Source: Ipomoea triloba (lineage: Eukaryota; Streptophyta; Magnoliopsida; Solanales; Convolvulaceae). Taken from it: a DNA stretch of 64,000 nucleotides. This document shows positions 25,120 to 36,368 of the stretch, piece by piece (position 1 is the first letter of the stretch; each line of letters starts with the position of its first letter). A program made the translations under genes and the position numbers. The stretch spans positions 32,007,691 to 32,071,690 of the forward strand of contig NC_044916.1 of NCBI RefSeq assembly GCF_003576645.1, in the 5' to 3' direction. The notes under the pieces are model-generated. The model searched no databases. It was not told where the DNA came from and saw only the letters and a program-made list of their open reading frames with translations.

Positions 25120-26116
25120 TGGGAAGTTGATTAATACATGGGGCGCTATCAAACTACAAGAAGGTGTGCAAAAACAGCCTATGGCCCCTAAATATATTTT
25201 AAATTAATGTAAATGGGTTTGGTGGTCTGACTAGACCTACCCCGCAATCACCAACTATCATCATTTATTTGTCTTTCATGATTCATTTCAAATGCAATGA
25301 GCTTCTTTTTTTTTTTTTCACCAAAAAAATAATATTTGACATCATTTCACTTTTAATGCAACACCTATTGTATCATTGTTGCACTTAATTTTTGTTTAAT
25401 TTGGGCTTATTTAGTTCCATTGCTTTGTTAATATTTTTCTTCTCAAAAGAGATAAATCAGTCTAGACTTAGCTTGGGACAAAGAGATAACAACAAAACGA
25501 AGAATTGACTCTATTAATTAGTTGGAATCCATGATTAATCTAAGCAAGATAACTATTAAGTGGTTCATGTTAAGAAAACCATTCTATTGTACAAAAAGTA
25601 CAGATAAATTATGTATTGTCAGCAAAGACTATAATAATCACTCAACTTACGCACTCATCTCCACAGTCTGCATGTCATGTACAATTGCCAGCACATATGC
25701 TCGTTACTTGGGGCAACCACTAAGCGTCGAGTGAGACTACCTAATATGAACCCCAATACACAGGCACACACAATCAACAAACACACAACAACAAAATGAA
25801 GAGTCGACTCTATTAATCAGTTAGAGTCCAATTAATACATTATTAATCTAAATCAAACATCTGATACAGTGGTTCATGTCAAAATAATTATTCAATTGTA
25901 CAAAAAGTACAAATAAATGATGTGTCACCAACCAAGATTACATTAATCACTCAATTTACTTGTCTCCACAATCTACACATGTACAATTGCCAACACATAT
26001 GCTCATTAATTGGGATACCCACAAGAGACCAAGTAGGACACTAGGACTACCTAATTGTATGAATAGTCATCTTAAAGTTTAATGAGGGGTTCAAGCTTTT
26101 TCACTCTTGCGTATTG
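25120..26116. repeat. 1-kb segment, copy 2
   Basis: Near-identical to 22878-23875. Unlike copy 1 it continues without a gap past CTCTTGCGTATTG into unique sequence (TACTCCAAATACTC). Confidence 0.9.
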
Positions 26117-26691
26117 TACTCCAAATACTCTTCGCTATTCAACATATTCAACAATCATTATATTCAATAAACTTAAGTGATTAACAGTATAAATAAAACT
26201 ATCATATTATCATTCTATTATATTGTGTTGTTTCATTCGTATCTATATCAATTACACTTAAGAAGTAAAAGTCGTCTGATCTCACTTAAAACTACTAATT
26301 AAGTTCTAAATGGTTGTATTGAATCATTAATCTCACACACCAATATATTTAATAGTTATTTATAAATTAATTGACACAATTACGAGTTAATTATTTGAAA
26401 TTATATCACATAATATAAAAATTTGGAGAAAAAAAAAAACTTTTCATACAAGCAACATTACAATATTTTGAGCAACCTAAATATTTATGCTGATTAGAGA
26501 CAACGATTTGTTGACACCATGATTTGCTAACAAACATAATTATTGACAGCTCACCTAGCATTGCAATTCATATGTTTTTTTTTTCTCCTTATTATTACCA
26601 ATTGTTATTGGTAAAAAAAATTGACAATAAAAATAAATTATTTAATTTGGTAAATATTGTACAAAACTTATAAATACTAAACACAAATTTA
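26117..26691. other. AT-rich spacer without a gene
   Basis: No ORF of note, no RNA gene and no clear element seen between the 1-kb repeat and the SINE cluster. Confidence 0.5.
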
Positions 26692-27455
26692 TTAGTCAAA
26701 GACCTTGTGGTTTAGTGGCACCTTGTATACATTTCAACAACATGGGAGCTAGGGAGAAGGTTTGAGTCTCAGTGTAGTTAATTGTTGAATTTTTACTCTT
26801 TGTATCTCAATAGGTTGAGAAAGTAGCTATGAACAGATATTACATTGTAATAGAGTCATTAGTACTCAAAAAAAAAATCCGATCACAACATTAATTTACC
26901 AAATCAATCAATCAATAAAAGTATGCAACAAAATTTGTGTTTGTTTTTTTTAGTACTACTGACTCTATTACAATGTAGTGTATCAGTTAGTGAAGGCACA
27001 AAAAGTCAATAGTTGCCTCTACTGAAGCTCGAACTCACTCTCATCATCCATGTGAGAGTGTAAACCGGGACACCGAGTGCCACTAGACCACAAATTCTTT
27101 GGCTAAAACGTGTTTTAAGAATATTAAAACAGATACTACATTGTAATAGTCATTAGTACTCAAAAAAAAAAAATCCGATCACAACATTTATTTACCAAAT
27201 CAATCAATAAAAGTATGCAACAAAATGTGTGTGTTTTTTTTTTAGTATTACTGACTCTGTTACAATGTAGTTCATAGCTACTTTCTCAACCTGAAGCACA
27301 AAGAGTCAACACAAAGAGTCACTTTCTCAACCTAAAGCACAAAGAGTCAACACAAAGAGTCAACAGTTGCCTCCACTGAGGCTCGAACCACTCCATCATC
27401 CATGTGGGAGTGTAAACTGGGACACCGAGTGCCACTAAACTCCAAGGTCTTTGGC
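26692..27455. mobile_element. cluster of tRNA-derived SINE copies in both orientations
   Basis: A plus-strand copy (about 26692-26877) has an A-box-like TGGTTTAGTGG, a B-box-like GGTTTGAGTCTC and a tail AGTCATTAGTACTCAAAAAA. A minus copy lies at about 26942-27106 and another at about 27231-27455, the latter with an internal duplication of AAAGCACAAAGAGTCAACAC. Their B boxes on the minus strand read GAGTTCGAGCTTC and GGTTCGAGCCTC. The join between copies (TCCGATCACAACATT...) is itself tandemly duplicated at about 26877 and 27174, so part of the cluster arose by local duplication. Confidence 0.75.
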
Positions 27456-29070
27456 CAAAATGTGTTTTAAGAATATTAAAAACTTTTAAATAACGTTGGC
27501 ATATTATTATTATTATTATTGGGTGACAAGGGAACTAATATTGAATGGAGTGCACATAGTAAATTTTTTTATGTATAATAGCCAGTAAATCACACTAGAA
27601 ATACCACATATGATGGGATTAATCAATAAAATGTTAACAAGAATCAAACTTATGACATTAAGTCTAATTTTTACAGATCCAATAAAAGCATTAATTTACT
27701 TAATCAATCAATCAATTAATTTACTTAATCAGTCTAATTTTTTTTTTTTTTTTAAGTTTTCAAAAAACAAAAGATGTTTTTTTTTTAAGGAGTTTGGCGT
27801 GTTATTGACTTCTTATATAGTTGTATTGTAATGATGTGGGGTCCACGTTTACATCCTGTAAAGGTGACGCAAGATCCATGCCACATTTCAATGGAATGCG
27901 ATAAGATTTTGAAGTCATATTTAACACTATATTCATAAAGAAAGTGCGTCATATTTATTAAATTTTAATAATATATTTATTACTTGTATTTTTATTATAC
28001 CATATTTTTATTATACCATATTTCCTGTTAATTAAAGTTATAAATGTAATATGCTGCATAATAAATTAGTTGAGAATAATGGATTTTTTTTAAATGTCAA
28101 TGATACTCAAATGTCTGAATTTAATTCTTTATGTGCAAATGAAGACTAAGATTTGACATGGTGTACTGATTGTGCGACTCGCAATTTACCTCCGCAGTGA
28201 CTCTAGCCTCTAGGGTGCGGGATTCTGTTGGCTTAAGATTAATTTGGCGAATCTGAAATCACTTAAGTTTTAAAAAAAATAGAAAACATGATATTAAATT
28301 AAAATAAAGTTCAATGCAGACTACCATTTACTCCGTAATTTGGAAGAAATATATAATAATATTATAAAATATAATAATATGGAGTCCAAGTGGATATGAA
28401 GTTAATTACCTCAAATCTTTTCAACTTTTAAAAAATTTAATAATAAAAAGATTCACGTGAAGAAATGGCTCAATTCACAACAAATATATATTATCAAAAA
28501 TATAAATCTTTCAGTTGGTGATACATCTACTTTTGGTTTTCAAATCAACACTAAAATAGTAATTCTAGTTCATAGATACAAAAGAAATTTAGCGGTTTGG
28601 TTTGGATGACATTCTATTAAAAATAATGTTTTATAATTTATTAATTAAAATAGTGAGGCTCGAACACATAACATCCCATGAAAGAATAACTTAGTGTTAC
28701 TAAACCACAAAATCTAGCTTAATTAATGGTAGAGTTTAAAAAAAGATCATAATCCAATCTCACCAGCAACAACAGTGTGGGACTAAAATAACTATTCTCC
28801 TTGCAAATCATTTTTAGACTTATTGTGCGAATTAAACATAATATTAAAGATTGGATCCACTAAATCTCTATAATATTATTACTATTTAGTGTCATATGTT
28901 GCAGATTTATAAATAAATGTTTATTAAAATCTTTTTTTCTTTATCCTAAAAAATATTCTCTTTTTTTTTTGTAGAATAAATATCAATAAATTAAATAGTA
29001 ATTGATTAATCAACGTTATTTCCATATTTACTTGCAGATGACTAGTCTACCGTCCCTTGGATCTTACACC
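27456..29070. other. AT-rich spacer upstream of fructokinase
   Basis: No gene seen. A B-box-like remnant (GAGGCTCGAACACATAAC, about 28653) and poly-A/T tracts are present. The last few hundred bases are presumably the fructokinase promoter. Confidence 0.5.
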
Positions 29071-29072
29071 TC

Positions 29073-29082
29073 CTATATAAAC
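29073..29082 (+). promoter_or_regulatory. TATA box of the fructokinase gene
   Basis: CTATATAAAC lies about 135 bp upstream of the ATG, followed by a CT-rich leader ((CT)n at about 29122-29141), a common plant promoter/5' UTR arrangement. Inferred from sequence only. Confidence 0.65.
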
Positions 29083-29214
29083 CCCCTCAAAACTCTCTGC
29101 TTTCCTCTCCTTCTTCTCCTCTATCTCTCTCTCTCTCTCTCTACATCTATATACATACATATATTTATATATATACACATTTCTGTACGTGTATAATCTT
29201 TGTATATCGTCGTC

Positions 29215-31777
29215 ATGGCCGTGAACGGTGGAACATCAAGTTTGATCGTCAGTTTCGGGGAGATGCTGATCGACTTCGTGCCGACAGTTTCCGGCGTGTC
29301 TCTGGCGGAGGCGCCGGGTTTCTTGAAGGCTCCGGGCGGTGCTCCGGCCAACGTGGCTATAGCGGTTGCGAGGCTGGGCGGGAAGGCCGCGTTCGTCGGG
29401 AAGCTCGGCGACGACGAGTTCGGGCACATGCTGGCCGGAATCCTGAAGGAGAATGGGGTACGCGCCGACGGGATCAACTTCGACAAGGGCGCCAGGACCG
29501 CCCTGGCGTTCGTGACTCTACGCGCCGACGGGGAGCGCGAGTTCATGTTCTACAGGAACCCCAGCGCCGATATGCTGTTGACCCCGGACGAGTTGAATCT
29601 GGAGCTCATTAGATCTGTGAGTGACGTCCTCGTCAATCTTGTTTCCGATTTTTCTAAATCTCGTTTGGTTGCATAGAAAGCGCGTGACAAATTGAAATCT
29701 TTACATTTAATTTTTCTTTTCTTTTTGTTTTTTTATGCTCTGCTTTATCAACGAGAATGGCGTGGATTGTAATGATTCACGCCATTGTTACAGCTCATTT
29801 AGAACGATTTTGGGGTTATTGTGAGAGGAAAAGGTTCAATTTAGTCAAAAGGAATTCTTTATTGCCAGCGTTTATAACTACTATTAAGATCTGGCACGAT
29901 ATGTCCTGTTCCGGCGGCGGCGCGTGCGCCGCCATGGCCTTTTTAGATTCAGTGATTCAAGCTACTGTTGCGGTAGGCCCGCGGGCAAGATTGAATATCT
30001 TTTGTCTGGGTTTACGGGTCGGTATCTTGGAATCTGGTAGCATATAGGCCAGGGAAATAATTTTCCATTTAAAATTTGGGAACTTTTTCTTTATGCTTTT
30101 CGAGTTTGGTCCATTTAACATGCTATATGTTGAGATCATTCCAAGAATTGATTTTATTGAAAGGGATTTGAGAATGAGTTTCAATGCAAAGATTTGAGTG
30201 CTGGAATTGTTAAAGAAAACCCCAATTTCATAAATTGCTGCATTTCTTGATTTCTTAGGTCAGATCAGAATCGTGAATTCATTTGTCAAAATGGGCCTAT
30301 TGCAGATCTCAACAATTTTTTTGTTCATTTAATGAAACGGGTGTTGCATGGGGTCCATATTTGGTGATAAATCATTTTTATTTGTAACCCCTGGACCACC
30401 TAATTCTTAGGATGCACATGGTTCACATTTTACCCTGCAACCACCTGGTAGAAACTCACCTCATTTTCACTGTCAAAGTGATCAAATATGCATATTCGAC
30501 CTCAGATCTCTTTGATTTATTGATCTTGGGATGCCAAGCAAGCCAGAAACAGATTACTAGTATTATATTGCATTCTTGAGTTTTGATGTTTGGATCAATG
30601 GGGGGACTTTATTTAGTCTCTGTTCTTGAGTACTTTTGATGATTGCACTTCCATTATGCAGTGAAGTGATAATAACAAGTTGGTTATTTTCTCTAGGCCA
30701 AGGTTTTCCACTACGGATCAATAAGCTTGATCGTGGAGCCATGCAGATCAGCTCATCTGAAGGCAATGGAAGCTGCAAAAGAAGCCGGAGCTTTGCTTTC
30801 CTATGACCCCAACCTCAGGCTGCCATTGTGGCCGTCACCTGAGGAGGCACGCGAGCAGATCATGAGCATATGGGATAAGGCAGATGTGATCAAGGTCAGC
30901 GACGTTGAGCTGGAATTCCTTACTGGCTGTGACAAGATTGATGATGAGTCCGCTTTGTCCCTGTGGCACCCCAACCTGAAACTCCTCCTCGTGACCCTTG
31001 GTGAAAAGGGTTGCAGATATTACACCAAGGTATGAATTCAATGATTGTTATTCGATTCTGAACACAATAGCTGTAAAGCAGTAGTTATTGGTAATTAAAA
31101 GAAAGGAACAACCCGGCCACACCCAGGAATTGTATGTGAAACTAAAGTCGTACCTTGTGGGCTAACCTGCATCACTTTTACATCATTTGCCCCACTATGC
31201 ATTGTCTCTTTGTATTATTTTTATTATCCATTAACCTTTCAGTTTTTAAAAGGTTAACATAAATTATGCTAAATTATATGTTAAAATGGATCTCTGAACC
31301 ACATTTTATTCTCGAAACAGAGGGAAAGTGTTTAATTATACTAATTATATGTCATTTGATCTGCCTCAATGTTCAACATTTCCTTGTTTTGGTGCGTAGA
31401 GCTTCAAGGGATCTGTTGAAGCTTTTCACGTCAAGACAGTTGACACAACGGGAGCTGGTGATTCCTTTGTCGGTGCCCTTTTGTGCAAGATTGTTGATGA
31501 CTGCTCCATAATTGAGGTAAGTAGTTGATCAATTGCCATCGAGTAGGTTGTATGTTGCTGTTGCAGCAAGATTTCAACAGAACGGCACTTGTTGATTATA
31601 TTAAAGCTCAACAACAGTTGGGGAATAACCAAGTGTGAATGGGATTGATTGCAGGATGAGGCGAGATTGAAGCAAGTACTTCGATTTGCATGTGCTTGTG
31701 GAGCCATCACAACTACCAAAAAAGGAGCAATCCCTGCCCTTCCCACCGAAGCAGATGCCCTCGCTCTTCTCAACTGA
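29215..31777 (+). CDS. FRK: fructokinase (pfkB family)
   Basis: Exons 29215-29616, 30697-31029, 31400-31516 and 31655-31777 (TGA), all phase 0 with GT-AG borders; 324 residues, the usual length of cytosolic plant fructokinases. It phosphorylates fructose to fructose-6-phosphate with ATP, feeding carbon from sucrose cleavage into glycolysis and starch. The first pfkB signature is [20 protein letters not shown] (residues 41-60). The second is [14 protein letters not shown] (260-273), with Asp266 as the expected catalytic base in [16 protein letters not shown] and [12 protein letters not shown] are also typical. No transit peptide is evident (MAVNGGTSS then directly the beta strand), suggesting a cytosolic enzyme. 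The start is the only ATG near the conserved N-terminus. Exon 1 is strikingly GC-rich compared with the AT-rich surroundings. Confidence 0.95.
29617..30696 (+). other. FRK: intron 1 of fructokinase, with a GC palindrome
   Basis: 1.08-kb intron. At 29916-29933 it contains the perfect palindrome GGCGGCGC-GT-GCGCCGCC, embedded in (CGG)n-like sequence within an otherwise AT-rich intron. No coding content seen. Confidence 0.6.
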
Positions 31778-32954
31778 ACTTAAGCAGCAGGGTTTACATC
31801 ATGCCTTTCCTTCCATTGATTTTCTTACCAGCACTAGTTGTATTAGGTTCTGTTCATCTTTTCCAAAGTTTGGGATTTTGTTTTCATTTGCTTGTAATGG
31901 AGGGATTGCACAAAGCAATTATTAATAAACGAGTTTTGTGGTTTGTTTCATCAAAGAAGATGGGAAATTGCTACTGTGATGTTTAATTTGAATTCAGGCC
32001 AAAATTTGACTGTTAGTCTTCTAGCTTATTAGGAAGGAAATTGCTGTGGGTGAATGACAAGATTTTACTTTGGATAACATATAAAAAAAAATGTTAATTA
32101 TCGTTAACCATTAATAGTCGGTTGTCATATTGGGTAATATTTCAAATCTCATGTCAAATTGTGATGAAATAGTAAGACTCTATTAGGAACACGTCAAAGT
32201 GTGATCAAATGATCAAATAGTAAGACTCTATTAGGAAATAGAAAATAAAATTCAAATAGTAAGACTCTATTAGGAAATAGAAAATGAAATTTATTAGTGT
32301 TATCAAATAGTAAGACTCTATTAGGAAATAGAAAATGATACTTGAGCTTAAATTTAAAATATAAGGGTCGACCCCTACTCTAGAAATTGTAGGAAATAGA
32401 AAATGATACTTGAGCTTAAATTTAAAATATAAGGGTCGACCCCTACTCTAGAAATTGATGGAGGTAAATTGCAAGATGTATCTCAATTGTTCATGCCTCT
32501 GAATGTTTGTACATATATGCTCACAGGACTAAATCCATGGTCCTTGAGATTTGAACCCAATAGAAAATGATACTTGCATTTAGGTGAAGGGTGGAATGAG
32601 AATATTTTGGAAATTGCAATTCTTTGCTCAAAGAATAGAAAATATTTATTTTTGGACACATATATACCCATCAACCTTATGTACTAATCCTTTCATCCTT
32701 TCATATATATAATAGCAACAATTAGGCAATTTAGGATCTGAAACATGTGAGTGGACAAAAACTTAATACTTTTCTAATTCCATTGGGCAGAGATGACTAC
32801 TAGGGTAGAATCCCAAACTCATTACCCTTCTATATATTAGGTCAGTGAAAAATTCTGATCAGTGCCCATGCAAGAAAAGAAACATTTACCTGCATTTCAC
32901 TTGTCTAAATTTTGTAGCTAGTAATCACATTTAGGAGCTACTTACAAATTGATA
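31778..32954. repeat. spacer between convergent genes, with a minisatellite
   Basis: 3' UTR of fructokinase, then about 32165-32460 with four copies of AAATAGTAAGACTCTATTAG (starting about 32167, 32215, 32255 and 32305). These are followed by an exact two-copy repeat of about 69 bp (about 32322-32459) containing AAGGGTCGACCCCTACTC. The fructokinase and the minus-strand gene converge here. Confidence 0.65.
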
Positions 32955-35900
32955 CTAAAACGCAATCGCTTGTGGATAGCAACCAACAACCTCCATCCTT
33001 AGGGAAGACCAAACTTGGTCGCATTTCTTTAGCCCTGCTTGCATGTGTGCCAAAAACGCCTGTGCCCATGGTTCATCGTTCCCCTCCAAGCTCAATTCAT
33101 AAGGAACGGAGAAACTGTTGATAATTGGAGAATCAACACAAACTGTTCTAAGTTGATGATATAGTAACCCACTCAACCCAGTTTTACATGAAATATAGCT
33201 ATTCAAAACTGAAGAGCTGATGAACATATTTTTGGGGTTTGATAAGTATTGTGTGTCTATAAATATATGCATGTACAATATTTCTCTAAAACATAAAGAA
33301 GCAACTATAAGCACAAGTATTGACTAACAGCCGCAGACATGGCCTCAAAAATCAACTTAGAAAATTAGATTGCTTCTGTAACTACAAGTACCAATTTGCA
33401 TATATATATATAAAATAAACATGAAAAACCATGTTTCTTGGCTTGTGTGGCTCAAGGTATTAATGTTTTAGCAGACTTATTATGTTTGTTTAAAATTTTA
33501 TTAAGAAAGAATAGATTACGTACAAACAAAAAGTAGATGAGTTAGGAAGTGTTACGAGTTCAGACTTCAATCATGAGTCTAAAAGTTTGTTAGTTGTTAA
33601 TCATTAATTAACTAACAATAATAGTTTAGCTAAAAGCCTAAAACAACAGTCAAACCTTACAAGTTGTATTAGCTGCTTGCTAGCCAGATATCAAACAGAA
33701 CCCCTATATGGGTAATATGGCTATATAAATATATAAATGGCCAAGAATCTAAAGTTCTGTTACTCTGTCAGCAGAAATGTTCTGGTGAGGGTTCAAAACA
33801 AGAAAAAGAAGACAAAAACACACAGAAAAACAGTAATTGTGTGATGGTATACAAGAAGTCTTGAACTAAATTAAAGAAGCCAGCACAGTACAAACATCAG
33901 AGGAAGGAAGAAACTGGAAAATCATCCTAATAAATTTAATTTGTTGTGCACAGTTTGAAATAAAGTCAAAAAACATATTAATGTTACCTCAACAGTTCTT
34001 CTTTTTGAGATTGAGATCGATCATTGTGTGCACCATTTCTGGAAAATTATAAGTTTGGCAGTCAGCAAACTAAGCCTCAGGGATGATAAGTCATTGCTTT
34101 AAGCCTTTAACAACTGAATGAAGTCCAAATAAAGCTGGCACCAGATATCTTACGATATGAGCTAAGAAGGTATCAAATATGAGCTAGACTCTGCCAGTGA
34201 AGATTAACCAAACTCCCTCCCCCCTCCAGGGGGCATGGTAGTGTCTTAATGAAAATGGGCAAATGGCACCCTAATAAGTTACGTAGTACTATTTTATTTG
34301 ATGTTTTCCACATCTCAATGCAATTCTTCATGCATAAATAGGTATACCCAAATCATTAATTATCTTGAGGGAGAAATAATCTTTTTATTTTCCATCTCTC
34401 CTGTGTGCCAATATTCAAAATTCACTTCTTATCTCAAGGAAGAAAGTTTCTTTAATATTTCCATTTCTCCTATGTGCCACTTTAGCAGTTCTAGATAAAA
34501 AGGTATATTGAAAATTTAAAACCAAATTGTTGATTTAAAATCCTGGAAATCATCTTTAAAATTTTATTAAAACCTGAACTAACCTGCAGACTAGAATTTG
34601 GAAGAGATGGAGTGACTTGGTGGAGAGATTATATATGGCATCTTGAATGTGATCCTTGCCAAAAAGGTATACTACCGGATAGCCAAGAAGCCATCTGCAA
34701 AAAAAAAAAAAAAAAAAAAGGGAAAAAAAAAAAAAAAAAAAATGGAAAAAAAAAAAAAAAAAAAATGGAAAAAAAAAAAAAAAAAAAATGGAAAAAAAAA
34801 AAAAAAAAAAATGGAAAAAAAAAAAAAAAAAAAATGGAAAAAAAAAAAAAAAAAAAATGGAAAAAAAAAAAAAAAAAAAATGGAAAAAAAAAAAAAAAAA
34901 AAATGGAAAAAAAAAAAAAAAAAAAATGGAAAAAAAAAAAAAAAAAAAATGGAAAAAAAAAAAAAAAAAAAATGGAAAAAAAAAAAAAAAAAAAATGGAA
35001 AAAAAAAAAAAAAAAAAATGGAAAAAAAAAAAAAAAAAAAATGGAAAAAAAAAAAAAAAAAAAATGGAAAAAAAAAAAAAAAAAAAATGGAAAAAAAAAA
35101 AAAAAAAAAATGGAAAAAAAAAAAAAAAAAAAATGGAAAAAAAAAAAAAAAAAAAATGGAAAAAAAAAAAAAAAAAAAATGGAAAAAAAAAAAAAAAAAA
35201 AATGGAAAAAAAAAAAAAAAAAAAATGGAAAAAAAAAAAAAAAAAAAATGGAAAAAAAAAAAAAAAAAAAATGGAAAAAAAAAAAAAAAAAAAATGGAAA
35301 AAAAAAAAAAAAAAAAATGGAAAAAAAAAAAAAAAAAAAATGGAAAAAAAAAAAAAAAAAAAATGGAAAAAAAAAAAAAAAAAAAATGGAAAAAAAAAAA
35401 AAAAAAAAATGGAAAAAAAAAAAAAAAAAAAATGGAAAAAAAAAAAAAAAAAAAATGGAAAAAAAAAAAAAAAAAAAATGGAAAAAAAAAAAAAAAAAAA
35501 ATGGAAAAAAAAAAAAAAAAAAAATGGAAAAAAAAAAAAAAAAAAAATGGAAAAAAAAAAAAAAAAAAAATGGAAAAAAAAAAAAAAAAAAAATGGAAAA
35601 AAAAAAAAAAAAAAAATGGAAAAAAAAAAAAAAAAAAAATGGAAAAAAAAAAAAAAAAAAAATGGAAAAAAAAAAAAAAAAAAAATGGAAAAAAAAAAAA
35701 AAAAAAAATGGAAAAAAAAAAAAAAAAAAAATGGAAAAAAAAAAAAAAAAAAAATGGAAAAAAAAAAAAAAAAAAAATGGAAAAAAAAAAAAAAAAAAAA
35801 TGGAAAAAAAAAAAAAAAAAAAATGGAAAAAAAAAAAAAAAAAAAATGGAAAAAAAAAAAAAAAAAAAATGGAAAAAAAAAAAAAAAAAAAATGGAAAAA

Positions 35901-36328
35901 AAAAAAAAAAAAAAATGGAAAAAAAAAAAAAAAAAAAATGGAAAAAAAAAAAAAAAAAAAATGGAAAAAAAAAAAAAAAAAAAATGGAAAAAAAAAAAAA
36001 AAAAAAATGGAAAAAAAAAAAAAAAAAAAATGGAAAAAAAAAAAAAAAAAAAATGGAAAAAAAAAAAAAAAAAAAATGGAAAAAAAAAAAAAAAAAAAAT
36101 GGAAAAAAAAAAAAAAAAAAAATGGAAAAAAAAAAAAAAAAAAAATGGAAAAAAAAAAAAAAAAAAAATGGAAAAAAAAAAAAAAAAAAAATGGAAAAAA
36201 AAAAAAAAAAAAAATGGAAAAAAAAAAAAAAAAAAAATGGAAAAAAAAAAAAAAAAAAAATGGAAAAAAAAAAAAAAAAAAAATGGAAAAAAAAAAAAAA
36301 AAAAAATGGAAAAAAAAAAAAAAAAAAA

Positions 36329-36368
<40 letters not shown>

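Noticed and set aside
23280..25734. Repeated small ORF MESMINLSKITIKWFMLRK at 23280 and 25522 as a duplicated gene
   Set aside because: It lies in the duplicated non-coding segment, overlaps a diverged internal repeat with no conserved frame, and its 3' end changes with single-base indels.
29121..29546. 141-codon minus-strand frame opposite fructokinase exon 1
   Set aside because: Antisense shadow of a GC-rich exon; the sense strand carries the conserved pfkB motifs.
34699..36366. CRISPR array (regular repeats with constant spacing)
   Set aside because: No distinct repeat and spacer; every unit is identical A20 plus TGG, in a plant intron.
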